Notes: generated from the sequence alone by a model not told the origin. A stretch of 64,000 bases of DNA from Certhia americana (GCA_018697195.1 CM031861.1:2675656-2739655), one strand, 5' to 3'; shown: positions 17,831 through 30,496, counted from the first letter of the stretch. Program-made: numbers and translations.

Positions 17831-20800
17831 TCAGGAGCTGCCGCGGATCCTCTCCATGTAGCTCCGGAGCTCCTCGGGATCCCGCAGCCCCATGTCCTCG
17901 CACACCCAGCGGATGTCGTCCTCGCTGGCCACCAGGATGGACTGGACGTGGGGGGCGGCCTGGGGGGGCTCCTCGGGGACGCGGGGGGGACCGAAGGTGA
18001 CAAACTCCACCCGCTTCCTGCGGCCGCCCCCTGGAGCCGATCCCTCCTTGCGGGGAGGCGGCGCTCCGGGGGCCGGGGAGCCGGGGGGAGCCCCGTCCTC
18101 ACCGGAGCCCGGGGGGCCCCCGCAGCCACAGGGGGGGTCCGGGGATGCCGGGGGGTCCGGCTGCCGGCGATCCAGCTGCTGCCGATCCAGCTGCCGGCTC
18201 AGCTCTTCCTGGTCGGTGCCCAGCCAGACCCAGTTGTGGGGTTGTGGGGCTGAGGGGGCCCCGCCTGGCTCGGGCAGCTCCTTCTGCTGGTACCGGAGCA
18301 CGAAGAAGATGCAGTTGATGAGGAAGATGAAGATGGCGAGGCAGAAGACTCCCAGGAGCACGTACATCCCAATTTCCAGGTCAGTCACCCGCTCTGGAGC
18401 CTTCACTATCTCCTCCTCCTCTTCCTCCTCCTCCTCTTCCATCATGCCGGCACGCTTGTGTCCGTAGCCTTCCTCCTCATCCTCCTCCGAGGAAGACCCC
18501 TGGAGCTTGGTTGCTGCTGGCCCCACGCCCACGGGGTCCCTCCGTCCCACGGTCACCGCTTCCCCGGACATGGCGCCCTCAGCCCGCGGGAAGGGCTGGG
18601 GGCTCCCGGGAGAGGGGACCCCCACTTCGAGCCAGGCGGTGCCGGTGGCCAGGGCAGCCGCACGGTGCCGGCCACGCCGGCACGGATCCGGGGGGTGCAG
18701 GCTGAGCTGGAGCAGGGCCCCCCGGCCCGGCCCCTCGGCCACCACCCATGGATGAGCAGCGGGGACCCCAGGGGACCCCCCGACGGTGGCGACGGCGCGG
18801 TTGAGGGATGTCACGGTCAAGGCCACGTCGTGCCACCCGTAGAGCTCCAGCGGGGCCAGCGTGTGGTCGGAGAAGGACAACCAGATGGACAGTGTCGCTT
18901 CCTGGCGGGATGACAAGCAGGGTGGCAGAGGGTTGGGGGGCACCGGGGAGGCTGAGGTGACCTCCCCCACCCGTCTCACCTGTTTGAGGGCCCGTAGCGT
19001 GGGTGACCCCATGGCTGTGGCAGTGACCACGTCGGGATGATCCGGCTCTGTCCGCAGGGATAAGGAGAGTCCAGCCACCACCTGGCCATGGAGCTCTGTC
19101 ACCGTCACCTTCTCCTCAGAAACCACCAGTGTCTGCTCTCCCAGGATGGAGTCAGAGAGCGGGGAGCGTACCTGAAAGCAGCTTGTGAGTCACTCAACAT
19201 TCCTCACAGCCAGTTTCCTCTTCCCATCCTGTGCCAGCCCCTCCAGCCCCTCAGTTCCCTCCTTCCCTGTATCCTGCCCAGCTCCCACTGAGATCATTTC
19301 CAGCCCCCCAGCTCTATACCTACAACCTTCCCACACCCCCAAATCTCCCCAGGATCCCCCAAATTCCCCACAGACAATCCCCGTTTACCTCCACGGAGGT
19401 GACTCCAGGCTCCCGGCCCACCACCACGGCCCCTGCTTCCAGTGAGGCCACGCGGGGATCCTGGACACGGGTCCGGGCAGCCACCAGGTGGGTGACGTCC
19501 AGGAGCCACTCAGGGCTGGGCAGGTAGGACAGGTGACGGCCACCATCCAGGGGGTGGGCCACAAAGTGTGCTAGGACACGGAGCTCCGTGCGCTGGAACT
19601 GCGGCCGGCAGCTCCGTGCCCGCCGCTCCGGCTCCTCTGCAGGGTCCTCAGACTCCACCACGGCACTGGGCACAGGGGACAGGGTGACAAGAGTCCCACG
19701 ATGAGGTGACAAGGGACAGGGAAACAGGCAGGGATTGTAGGACAGGGTGACAGGGATTCCATGACAGCATGACGAGGATCCCGAGACACAGGAGTGTTGG
19801 GGGCTCACTGATGCATCCCCACATATCAGGTCTCAACCCCATTCCTGTCTCCCCCTTTTCCCACCATCCCATTCTGTAGGCCTCACCTGTCAGCCCCCCC
19901 GGGCAGTCTCCAGCCACGGAGCTGCTCCAGGATGGGATCTCCCAGCTGGACACGGAGTGGGAGCAGCGGAGCCCAGACAGAGAAGCTCAGTTCTGCCCGC
20001 AGTCGGCGCACCCAGAAATCCACACGGGCCCCCCGCGCCCCTCGGCTCTCCTTGCCCCCCACAAACACCAAGTCGCAGGAATCCGACACCTGCAAGGGCA
20101 CATGGAATTCCATGGGAATCTCCCAGGGTGAGGTGGGATAACAAGGGGATAGCAGGACTCACCTGCAGCACCTGCTTGTCAGCGGATTCGCATCCTACAG
20201 GATCCGTGAGCTCGGACACTCCACCCCCTGCTTCCACAGTCACCAGTTTCACTGGGATAACACGGGGGACCCCGGTCAGCGGTGCCGTGTTCAGGATCTC
20301 CAGCTCCTGGAAGCACAGCGGGATGAGGGGGCGCTTCCCACAGGATGGAGGGCTAGAATGGGATGGGGACACCCACCTGCACCAGCGGGACGAGGGCACG
20401 GATGTCCCTCTCCGACACCTGGATTTCCCAGACCAGTTTGTCCTTCTGCGCCTCAGGATCCTGGCCGGGATACTCCACCTGCCATGTGAGGGGCCGTGCC
20501 GGTGCCAGTCCCCCTGTCCCGTTCTCCACCGCCACATCCAGGTGCAGGAATGCGACTGGCTCGGACACCCTGCAGCACCACACCGGGATCAGGGTGGAAC
20601 AACCCTTAATTCCCACCGGGATGGGGGTATTGGGATATTCCCTACCTGGAGCTGGCAGAGATGGCAGGGATGTCCCCAGGCCTCCGGCATGTCACCACAG
20701 CCGTGGAGTGCTTGGGACCACGGGAATGCTCCAGGTGCACACTCCAGGTGCTGGGAATTGTGGGACGGGCAGAGACCACTCGCAGGCCCTTCTTGGCCTT

Positions 20801-23473
20801 GATCCTGCCGGGACACACGGTGTCACATAGTGTCACACAGTGTCACTAGCAGTCACACAGTGTCAAAAGGCATCGCACAGTGTTAAACAGTGTCAGATAG
20901 TGTTCAGCAGTGTCACGCAATGTCAGGTGCTGTCAGATGGTGTCCCACAGTGTCACTCACAATCACACGGTGTCACTGTCACAAAATGTCACACAGTGTC
21001 AGTCACTGTCAGAATGCTGTCAAATGGTGTCACACAGTGTCATTCACAGTCACAGTGTTACTCGCTGTCACACAATGTCACACAGTGTCACACAGTATCA
21101 CACAGTATCAGGGCCTGTCAGCTGCTATCAGATGGTGTCACACAGTGTCACAGTCACACCGGCACACAATGTCACTCAGGGCACATGGTCTCAAATGTTG
21201 TCACATACTGCCAGTGTCACTCACAGTCACACACTTCCACACACTTTCACATAGTGTCATACAGTATCCCACACTGTCCCAGTGTCCCCATTGTCCCCGC
21301 TGTCACCTCAGGGTCAGGCTGTCGGCGGTGAAGTTGTGGCGCAGGGCGATGGTGGCCGTGAAGTGCTGCCCGGGCCGCAGGGGGACATTGGGGACACGCA
21401 GCAGCACCTTCTCGTCCAGCCGCACTTCCTGCCGCCGCTCTGGCTCTCCTGCCCGCAGCTCCAGCATTCCCAGGAATCTGGGAGCCTCCCGCTCCCGACC
21501 CCCGCACTCCCCCACGCTGTAGCGCAGCTCAGCTGGTTCTGGGCGCTCCAGAGGCTCCAAAGGGTCGGAATCCCGCCGGCGGCTCCGGTGGGAATGGGGG
21601 GATCCCAGGGACAGCCAGCGTGGAGGGATCTCCAGCTCCACCACACACACACCCAATGGGGCCTGCAGGGGAGAGGGGGCCCTGGGATTAGGCTGGGGGG
21701 GAGCTGTGGGTCCCCAGGGTCCCCAGGGTGGCACTGACCTGTAGGCGACATGTCCCCCGGGCCACCCTCCCACGGTGGTGAGCGTGGAGGGTGACGCAGG
21801 GGAGATTTTGAGCTCTGTAACGATCCCAATCCCTTGCAGAATCCCAGTTCCCAAGGTGGTCCTGCTGCTCACGGTGGTCCCGGTCCTTGGGGTGGTCCCA
21901 GTTCTTGGGGTGATCGTGGATCCCAGGGTGGTGCCAGTCCTTGGGGTGATCCCAGACTCCATGGTGGTCCTGCTGCTCAGGGTGGTCCTGGTCCCTGGGA
22001 TGGTCATGATCCCCAGGGTGATCCCAGTTCCTGGGGTGATCCCAGACCCCAGGGTGGTCCTGGTCCCCAGGGTGGTTGTGCTCCCTGGGATGATCCCAGT
22101 CCCTGGGGTGATCCTGACCCCCTGGGTGATCCCGTGTCCTGGCGTGATCCTGCTTCCCAGGCATCCAGTCGGGCCCATGCAGATGGAAGAGGACACGGGC
22201 CACAGGCTCAGCAGGGGACACAGAGCTCTCTAGGGACACAGCACGGATGGCCCAAGCTGCTGAGCCAGGGGGGCTCTCCATGGACACCTCCTGTAAGGAA
22301 ACCAAGATGGTGGGGGAGGCCAGGACACCCTGGGGTGGCCCAGGGGACACAGGAGTCCCGGTTACCTGGCGGATGCTGAATGGAGGGTAGGTGGCCTGGA
22401 CCAGGGGCTGGGATCCAGCACGAAGCAGCAGGAATGTCTCGGAGCGGGTGTGCAGGGAAGAGTTGGGAGCCACGTCCTGATCCACCCTCTGCAGCCGGTA
22501 GGACTCGGGCACCCCAAGGATCTCCAGCTCCACCGGCAGGAACACGGGATCCGGGGGCTCCCCATCACCCCTCACTGCAAGTCCAAGGATGTGTCACAAC
22601 CCACAGGGACACAGTGGGAATGGGGTGCACTGGGGTGGCAAGTGGGGGTCTTTGTGCCCACCTTTGTGGCAGCATGCAGGGTAACCCCTTGCCTGGGCCA
22701 CCGCATTCTGAGGTCACCCCTGCCACGGTTGCTCCATCCCAGGGTTATCCCATCCCGGGGTTATCTCATCCCTCCACCATCAGGACTGGGGGAGGGCACT
22801 CTGTTCCCCCAGTCCCAGCTGTTCCTTGTGGGAATGCATTCCGCACTGGGGAGAGGGTTGGATCCGTGTCCTGCAGGGTGGGATCCAGGCTCATGGTGCC
22901 ATGATCAAAGGGATCCCTCATCACAGGGAGCAGATCCCACCTGGATGCCCGTGCAGGGCTTCCTCACGGCCAGGAATTGAGCCCACCTGAGCCATCAGTT
23001 GTGCGGGGAGAGGGGCGAGACAGATCCCGGGATTCGGGGGGGAAGGGGAGTCCTTCGAGCGGAGGGTTCCCGTGAGGATTGGGAGGAGATTCCCCACTCG
23101 AGATCCCAGCGGATCCCACGTTTCCCGGGCGACCCCCTCGGGATTCCAGGCGGTGGAGGGGGCACGGATCCTCGCGGAATAGGGGACGCGGATCCCGGGG
23201 AACGCGGGGAAGGAGGAGGAGGGGGTGAGGTCACCCCGGCTCCCGGGATCTCGGCGGAATGGGGGGGACCCCGAACGCGGGGAAAGGAGAGAGTCGACCC
23301 GGGTTGCGGGACCATGCGGGAACGGATCCCGGAGGGATGGCGGGAGGGGTACGGAGCGGGGCCGGGGTCGGTGCCCGGTGCCGTTCCCGATACCATTCCC
23401 GGTGCCGTTCCCACTTACCCGGGGCACAGAGCAGGGCGGCGACCAGCAGCGCCAGCCGGGGCGCCGGGGCCAT
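17831..23473 (-). CDS. TMEM132A: TMEM132A (GRP78-binding membrane protein)
   Basis: Type I membrane protein of the ER/Golgi and surface, implicated in HSPA5 binding and Wnt/planar-polarity signalling. Exons: 23419-23473, 22366-22574, 21739-22290, 21307-21662, 20646-20804, 20377-20569, 20163-20306, 19887-20089, 19389-19665, 18980-19171, 17831-18901; phases agree and give 1136 aa (human about 1020). Signal peptide MAPAPRLALLVAALLCAPG; Ig-like TMEM132 ectodomain with family motifs (ERDIRALVPL, LNTAPLTGVPRVIPV, KESRGARGARVDFW, VGREPGVTSVEV); acidic poly-Glu stretch; transmembrane helix IGMYVLLGVFCLAIFIFL; cytoplasmic tail with HNWVWLGTDQEELSRQLDRQ and the terminus RSYMERIRGSS, nearly identical to human. 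Anomaly: exon 3 contains a 114-codon hexapeptide repeat absent from human between DWMPG and LPCVTLHAHH. Confidence 0.93.
20821..21290. repeat. TGTCAC-type minisatellite in TMEM132A intron 4
   Basis: About 470 bp of a 9-11 bp unit (CACAGTGTCA and variants) fills nearly the whole intron. The unit is close to self-complementary (GTGTCACACAGTGTCAC), so both strands look alike and hairpins are likely. It stops about 15 bp from each splice site. Confidence 0.85.
21808..22149 (-). repeat. TMEM132A: 18-bp tandem repeat encoding hexapeptides in TMEM132A exon 3
   Basis: Nineteen consecutive 18-bp units (342 bp) read on the gene strand as hexapeptides of the pattern DHPxxW/Q/H, for example DHPRDW, DHPGDQ, DHPKNW. 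Unit length is a multiple of three, so the reading frame is kept. Because of that periodicity the other frames are open too, so openness alone does not prove translation; the evidence is that the flanking TMEM132A sequence is intact on both sides and no GT/AG pair removes the block cleanly. Confidence 0.85.
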
Positions 23474-23499
23474 GGCCGGGGGGCTCGGTCCGTCCGCCG

Positions 23500-24150
23500 G
23501 TGCCGCTGGTGCCGGTGCCGCCGGTGCCTCCCGTCGCTCCGCCGGTGCCTCCCGTCCCTCCGCCCCCGCGCCCAGACAATGGGGCCGGGGCGGGACCGGC
23601 ACCGGCACCGCCTCGTCCCGCCGGGTCCTAAAGCCCGGCCGCGCCCGGTGCGCTGGCTCCTGCCCCACAGCCCGAGCCGAATCCCATCCCACTCCCCATT
23701 CCCAGCCCTGCTCCCCATTCTCATCCTCGTCCCATTCCCCATTACCATCCCTGCTCCCTGTTCTCATCCTCATCCTACCCTCCATCTCCATCTCTGCTTC
23801 TCATCCTCTTCCTCACCCCCATCCCAATCCCTGCTCCTCATCCCATTCCTATCCCCCCGCAGCACTGGACACCCCAGGCAGCACGGATGTCCCCGGAGCA
23901 GGGCAGGAGAGTGGGAATTCTTCCCCTGTCTGCCATCCATCTTTCCCTGCCCCACCAGGGGTACTGGGGACATGGGAAGGACAAGGACATCCATGGCCAG
24001 GGGCACGGAGCAAGTGGGAAGCAGAGCAGGAACAGCTGGAGGGTGGTGGGATCCTGGCTTGGATAAACCACCCTCCTCTTCCTCCTCCTCCTCCTCCTCC
24101 CTTCCCACCCCAAATGGACTCGGGGGGCCAGTTCTGAGCCTGACCCCCCT
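23500..24150. other. TMEM132A promoter and upstream flank
   Basis: A CpG-rich block at about 23420-23660 covers the TMEM132A start; further on (23660-24100) the sequence becomes a CCCATTCCC / CTCATCC-type degenerate repeat and a CCTCCT run. No gene is supported between here and the TMEM109 3' end. Confidence 0.5.
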
Positions 24151-24184
24151 CCCATGCAGTGGGGCCAAGCCGGATAAATCCATC

Positions 24185-24190
24185 TTTATT
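24185..24190 (-). terminator. TMEM109: Polyadenylation signal of TMEM109
   Basis: AATAAA on the minus strand about 415 bp after the stop codon. Confidence 0.7.
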
Positions 24191-24602
24191 CCAAACCACA
24201 TTATCAAAACCGTTTAAAAAGCAGCATAAAACCCAAAACCTGACATGGGGAGGCCCCAAAACAAGCAGAGCCCCCGGGATGGGGAATGGGATCCCCTCTG
24301 CACCCCAAGTCGGCTGGGCAGGCACAACACCCCCAGCAAGCAGGGAATGTGGGAGCTCTTCTCCCACATTTGGGGTTCGGGGGGCACTTGTGGTGAATTT
24401 GGGGGTGAAGGCACTTGTGGCATGTTTGGCAAGGCACGGCCCCCGATTTTGGGGTGCTCCCAGAGGAATGGGGGGCTCCCAAGACCCCTGGGAGAACCAG
24501 GAAAAGAGAGGAGGGGGTGTGGGGGGCTCAGCAGAGCGCGGGGACACATGCTTGGGATGCTTGGGATGCAGGAGCCAAGCTCTGGGAAAGCTTTAGGGGG
24601 GC

Positions 24603-25470
24603 TCAATCCTCCCTGTTCCGGGGCCCCCCAAACTTCTGGCGCCGCCGCAGCTCCTCCACCTTCCACTCCAGGTTCCGCACGGCCGCATCCAGCCGGGTGT
24701 TGGGATCTGGGGATGCCACCAGGCTGCCCAGGAGGGCATAGAGCACCCACAGGCCCAGGAGCATTCCCGCCTGCACCGTGGGGCTCTCCTGGGAAGCGGC
24801 CACATGTAGGAAGGCTCCGAGGAAAAAGAAAAGCTTCACCCCACGGAGCAGCGGGAGCAGCAGCATTCGAAGCCGGGATAACACCCAGGATCCCACCAGG
24901 GCGGCCACTGCCCACAGGAGCACCCTCTGGACTTCTTTGGGAGCCAGTGCTGCTCCTCGGACCAGCCGGTGACCTGGGAACGGGATCTGGGAGTCAGCGG
25001 TGGCACCAGGAACGGGAGCCAGAGCCATCCCACGGGGTGAATCCCACTCACCGTTGATGCTGAAAGCGGCCAGGAGATCCCCCAGGATCCCACAGAGCGT
25101 GGTCAGGGCTGCTGAGATCCCAGAGGAAACAATCCAGAGAGTGGAGGAGATGCTCTGCGTGGAAAGATGGGATAAGGGAGTGGGAAAAGAGGGGCGTAGA
25201 TCCCCATGTCCCTGCACAAGGAACTCCAGGGAAGGCTTGAGAAAATCAGGAACCCACCTCCGCCACCATCCGCAGGGGCTGTGGTCCCACCCAGTTTTCC
25301 AGGGTGTCCCAAATGGATATTCCCATCCGGAGCAGCAAGTCATCGGAGGTGGTGGCGTGTCTCTGGAATCCCTCCTGGCCATCCTTGGCTTCATCCCCCG
25401 CTGAACCCATGAGGAATGGGATCCACAGCAACAGGGCCAGCAGGACTCGGTGCCCCACGGCACTCCCCAT
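24603..25470 (-). CDS. TMEM109: TMEM109 (mitsugumin-23)
   Basis: Voltage-dependent cation channel of ER/SR and nuclear membranes, linked to DNA-damage responses. Three coding exons 25258-25470, 25052-25154, 24603-24973 give 228 aa (human 243). A signal peptide (MGSAVGHRVLLALLLWIPFL) is followed by the conserved segment LENWVGPQPLRMVAE, three hydrophobic segments (about 72-95, 130-150, 155-195) and a C-terminal basic coiled coil (LEWKVEELRRRQ) as in human. An acceptor at 25486-25488 just before the ATG and a strong minus-strand donor at 26263/26264 indicate a non-coding first exon about 0.8 kb upstream, inside the CpG island shared with PRPF19. Confidence 0.9.
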
Positions 25471-26239
25471 CTTGGAACCTGGGATCTGTGGGGAAAGGGA
25501 GAGGTGGGGATGCTGGGAGGGGGAAACCCTGCTGGTTTTGAGGTCCACTTTCTGATTTTGGGGTGCCCCAAGCAGGAGGGGAGGGAGGAGGCCCCACAGC
25601 CTAGTTCCAACCCCCCCTCAGCACAGGCCTGGGTGTCCCGGCTATTTTTGGGATAGACCAGAGTCAGCTGGACACAGCCAAGGGCACTGGGCCTGGCTGG
25701 GAAAGGGGGGGCACCCCTTCCCAAAGGAGGGAGCGGGGTACTCCAGGATGGGGACGCAGCCACCACTGCCACCCCCGAGACCACCCGTGCACCCCATTCC
25801 CCCAGGATCTCCCCAATCCCAGTGTGCCCAGCCCCGCCCAGTTCCCCCCACTCCCCTGGAACCCCTGATCCCCCCTGTGCCCGCCTCGCCTCAGAGCCCT
25901 CCACCCTTCACGATCCCCCAAAATCCCCCCAATCTTCCCTGGATCTCCCCAGTGCCCACCGGATACCCAAATCCCTCTGTGCGCACCCCGCCCAGATCTC
26001 CGCAGTCTCCAGGATCCCTCTGATCCCCCCAGAAGCCCCCCCAGATCCCTCTGTCCCCACCTCCCCCCCCCCCCCCCCCCCCTCAGGATCCCCCCCAAAT
26101 CCCCCTCGGAACCCCCACCGCGGCTCCCTCACCCCACCTATCCCCCCTGGAGACCCCTCCCCCGCCCATTTTCCCTCCATTTCCCCCCGATTTTCCCCGA
26201 ATTTCCCCCAGTTTTCCCCGAATTCCACCCCTTCACCCC

Positions 26240-26597
26240 GGGGTCCCACCGACCCCCCCTCACCGGGGCTTCCCTCGGCTCCCCCGCGGGGCACGCCGGG
26301 AGCTGTAGTTCCCGGGGCGGCCGCGGGGCATGCCGGGAGCGCGCTCACCATGGCAACAGCGCGGTGCACGCCGGGAAGCGCCGTTCCCGCCGGCAGAGGG
26401 AGCGCGGGGGACGCTGGGAGCGCTTCCGGTTCCGGCGGCGGCGGCGGCGGCCGCGTGAGCGCGGAGGAGCGGCGCGGGGGCCGCGCGCGCCAACCGGAAC
26501 CGGAACCGGGACCCCGGACCGGAAAGGAGAACCGGAAACAGCTTCGGAAGGGCAGCGGGGCCGTAAGCGGAGCGCCGCGACCGCCCGGCCTGCCGCC
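26240..26597. promoter_or_regulatory. Bidirectional CpG-island promoter TMEM109/PRPF19
   Basis: Dense CpG sequence lies between the inferred TMEM109 exon 1 (donor CCCCG|GTGAGG on the minus strand at 26264) and the PRPF19 start codon. It includes an RFX X-box-like element (CTCACCATGGCAAC, 26343-26356) and several CCGGAA/TTCCGG ETS cores near 26420-26530. A C20 tract lies upstream at about 26065-26083. Confidence 0.55.
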
Positions 26598-29500
26598 ATG
26601 GCGCTCATCTGCTCCAGTGAGTGCGGAGAGAGAGCGGCGGCGGGAGGGGAGCGTTACCGAATGGGGGATCCCGGGCTGCGGGGGCGGACACAGCCAGGCT
26701 CACCGAGGGATCACCGGGCAGGGGGTTCCCGAATCCCCGTTGCCATCCTGTTCTTCCCTTTCCCCTGCAGTTTCCAACGAGGTCCCGGAGCACCCGTGTG
26801 TGTCGCCGGTGTCCAACCACGTGTACGAGCGGCGGCTGATCGAGAAATACATCGCGGAGAACGGCACCGACCCTGTCAACAACCAGCCCCTGTCCGAGGA
26901 GCAGCTCATCGACATCAAAGGTGCCGGGAATCGGCTACCGGCCTGGAAACGGTTCTCCTGGGAAAAGCGGCTCTCCCGGGGGGCGGCGGCTCCGGGGCCG
27001 GGAATGTCGGTGCCTGAGGGGTTTTGGGCTTTGCTGAACTGGGGCTGAGATGCCCAACTCAGCTGTGGAGGCTGGGAAAAGGTGGGAATAAAGATGGGAG
27101 GGTGAAAGGGGAAAGCCTGGGGATGGGAGGGCAGGGAATCCATCCACAGGAATCTCGAGGAATGTGGATGATGTGTCCGTCTTTCCTCCAGTCGCCCACC
27201 CGATCCGCCCCAAACCCCCCTCGGCCACCAGCATCCCGGCCATCCTGAAAGCCCTGCAGGACGAGTGGGTGAGTGCCGGGGGGGATTGCCGGGGCCGGGA
27301 TCCCGCCGTTCCCCGGCTGACGGCCGCGATTCCCGGCAGGATGCTGTGATGCTGCACAGCTTCACGCTGCGGCAGCAGCTGCAGACCACACGCCAGGAGC
27401 TGTCCCACGCCCTGTACCAGCACGATGCCGCCTGCAGGGTCATCGCCCGCCTCACCAAGGAGGTCACCGCCGCCAGAGAAGGTGAGGCGGCGTTCCCGGG
27501 AAGGGGTGCCGGGAAGTGCCGCGTCTCGGTTTTCCTTTAAACTCGTTGTGTTTTTGCAGCTCTGGCCACGCTGAAGCCTCAGGCCGGGCTCATCGTGCCC
27601 CAGGCGGTGCCGTCAGCGCAGCCCAATGTGGCCGTGAGTCATTCCTGTTCCCCATCCCTGCCCTTTTCCTGCTCATTCACAGCCCTTTTCCCACCCAAAT
27701 TCCCTCTCTGCGTGTCCCTTCCCTCTGTGCCACACAGGGTGCTGGCGAGGCCATGGATCTGGGAGAGCTGGCAGGAATGACCCCAGAGATCATCCAGAAG
27801 GTAAGGGCAGTGTTCCACTTGTTCCTCTCTCCATCTTCCCGTGGTGGAATTCCCGGTCTGTGCCCACCCTCCTCTTGTTTTCCAGCTCCAAGACAAGGCG
27901 ACGGTGCTGACTACGGAGCGTAAGAAGGTGAGGGGCCTTATCCAAGAATTCTGAGGGAGCTAAGGTGTGCCGTCCTCCAGCAAAGGCTGAGGTTTATTTT
28001 TGCTTTTTCCAGAGGGGCAAGACAGTCCCAGAGGAATTGGTGAAGCCAGAAGAGCTCAGCAAGTACCGGCAGGTGGCCTCGCATGTGGTGAGTGCTGGCA
28101 TGGGAAGGGATAGGGAAACTCTGACATGGAGCTGGGAATCGCTTCTTGGTTCCGTTTGGGAGCGTTTTGCTGCTTGTGGCATTTATTTGGGGTTTTCCTC
28201 CCTCGAATAGGGGCTGCACAGTGCCAGCATCCCAGGAATTCTTGCCTTGGATCTGTGTCCTTCTGATACCAACAAGATCCTCACTGGTAAGGGAGCTTTC
28301 CCGGGGATTTTCCACATGGAAGTGGGTCTGTTTCTCTGCGTTTTTGGGAATTTGAAGGGGGACAAGGGGCATAAGGCAGGTGGATTTGGAGTTGGTTGGC
28401 CCCACACTCCCATCTCGGTGCTTCCCGCTCGGTTTTCCAGGCGGAGCTGACAAAAACGTCATTGTGTTCGACAAGAGCTCAGAGCAGATCCTGGCCACGC
28501 TCAAGGGCCACACCAAGAAAGTCACCAGTGTCGTCTTCCACCCATCCCAGGTGTGTCTGACTCTTCCCTCGCTTCCAAAATGCCTCAAATTCGGATATCA
28601 GGACCCTCCTCTGGTGGAATCTTCTGCCGGGAGCTCTCGGAGAGGTGGGTTCTTCCCATGTGAGCATTCTGGTGTTGTCCTTGTGTAGGACTTGGTGTTC
28701 TCGGCTTCTCCCGACGCCACAATCCGCATCTGGTCCGTTCCCAATGCCTCCTGTGTCCAAGTGGTCCGTGCCCACGAGGGCTCCGTGACTGGGCTCAGCC
28801 TCCACGCCACGGGTGATTACCTGCTCAGCTCCTCAGATGACCAGGTGAATCCCTTCCCGTCTCACAGATCCTACCTTTGCTTCCCACCCTTTCCATATCC
28901 AACGCTCTTCTTCTCTCCCAGTACTGGGCTTTCTCGGATATCCAGACGGGCCGTGTCCTCACCAAGGTGACAGATGAGAGCTCTGGATGTGGTAAGCCTT
29001 GGAGTTGATTATCCCCATTCTGCGCATCCCTTGGCTACTGGAGTTGATGGGAACTCCTTTGGCGGGGTCTTGGTAGCCTCTCCAACCTTCCTGAGTATTC
29101 CCAACCCTTCCAATCTCATCAGCCTTCTTGAGTGTTCCCAATACTCTGAATACTCCCAACTCCCTGTATCTTCCCAGCCCTCTTTAGTCTCCCCGCCCTC
29201 TTGAGGCTTCCCAACCCTCTTGGGAATCTTCCCAGCCTTCTGAGTGTTCCCAAGCTTCTGATTCTCCCACTGTCTCTGCAGCTCTCACCTGTGCCCAGTT
29301 CCACCCGGACGGGCTCATTTTTGGGACGGGAACAATGGATTCCCAAATCAAGATCTGGGATCTGAAGGTAAGATCAGGAAGGTGCAGGAACAGGGGTTTG
29401 AGGGGGGGGTCTGAGCTTGCTTTGGGGAATCAGTCCAAGGAGCAGGACTTTGAGGAATGTTTTTGCAAGTTTCCCCAAAAATCCCAAGACTGCAGCTTCA

Positions 29501-30168
29501 TAACGGCCGCTGGTGACGCCATGACCGCAGAGGTCAGTTGGGAACGATGCCACATCCCAGTGCTGTGATTCCCTCTAACCACCTTGTCCCCAGGAACGCA
29601 CCAATGTGGCCAACTTCCCGGGACACTCCGGCCCCATCACCAGCATCGCCTTTTCCGAGAATGGATACTACCTGGCCACGGCAGCCGACGACTCCTCGGT
29701 CAAGCTCTGGGATTTGAGGAAGCTCAAGAACTTCAAGACGTTGCAGCTGGATAACAACTTCGAGGTATGTGATGTCTTTTTTCCCCTACAGCCTCTCTGT
29801 TCCAAGGGTTGTGGCATCCCAAAAAAGCCATTTGGAGTTTTTTTCAACGCCTTGTTGTGATTCTTATCCGCAGGTGAAATCCCTGATTTTCGACCAGAGT
29901 GGGACCTATCTGGCGCTGGGCGGGACCGATGTCCAGATCTACATCTGCAAGCAGTGGACGGAGATCCTCCATTTCACAGGTGAGGGATTGTGGGAATCGT
30001 GGAAGTGGCTGGGGTGGGAATGGGACAAATCCACTCGGAATTGTGACCATGGATTGTTTTTTGTCCCCAGAGCACAGTGGTCTGACCACAGGAGTGGCCT
30101 TTGGCCACCATGCCAAGTTCATCGCTTCCACAGGCATGGATCGGAGCCTCAAGTTCTACAGCCTGTAG
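26598..30168 (+). CDS. PRPF19: PRPF19, U-box E3 ligase of the Prp19 complex
   Basis: Core subunit of the NineTeen complex: spliceosome activation, and ubiquitination in the DNA-damage response. Sixteen exons: 26598-26616, 26771-26920, 27192-27268, 27340-27481, 27560-27633, 27738-27800, 27886-27927, 28013-28087, 28211-28286, 28441-28550, 28689-28844, 28922-28991, 29282-29367, 29594-29764, 29874-29979, 30071-30168. The spliced frame is exactly 504 aa, equal to human. U-box at 1-70 ([20 protein letters not shown]), tetramerising coiled coil about 65-130, seven WD40 blades from about 215 ([36 protein letters not shown]) to the terminus DRSLKFYSL. Identity to human is near complete; all junctions are canonical. 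The whole gene is compressed into 3.6 kb. Confidence 0.97.
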
Positions 30169-30490
30169 TCCTGGAAGTGGGGCTGAGATTTTTGGGGATT
30201 CAGGGTGGGAGGTGGGTGGGATTATCCAAGTGGGATTATAAAGCTCCCCGGTTGTAGCTGTTGGCGCAAGGGAAGTTGGACATTGCCTTCCCTGTGCTCC
30301 ATGAATTTGTTGTTTAGTTTTTTTTCCCAATTCCGTGTGTTTTCCGCCTTTAGATTGTTTTGTGCTTGTAACTGGTTTGACAAAAAACCCCAATCCTGGT
30401 GCTGGTGGAAGTTTGAGGCCGGGATGTGTGGAAGGAGGGAGGGAAGGGAGGACTGCAGTTTTGTAAGCAGTTACTTAGTTTCAGTGTGGA

Positions 30491-30496
30491 AATAAA
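30491..30496 (+). terminator. PRPF19: Polyadenylation signal of PRPF19
   Basis: AATAAA 320 bp after the stop codon; the ZP1 signal on the other strand is only about 170 bp away, so the two genes are tightly tail to tail. Confidence 0.75.

Noticed and set aside
20821..21290. Direct repeats resembling a CRISPR array
   Set aside because: Short 9-11 bp self-complementary units without unique spacers, inside a vertebrate intron.
21834..22379. Long plus-strand open frame rich in Gly/Trp/Asp-Pro
   Set aside because: It is the antisense reading of the 18-bp repeat in TMEM132A exon 3; periodic units without stops leave every frame open.
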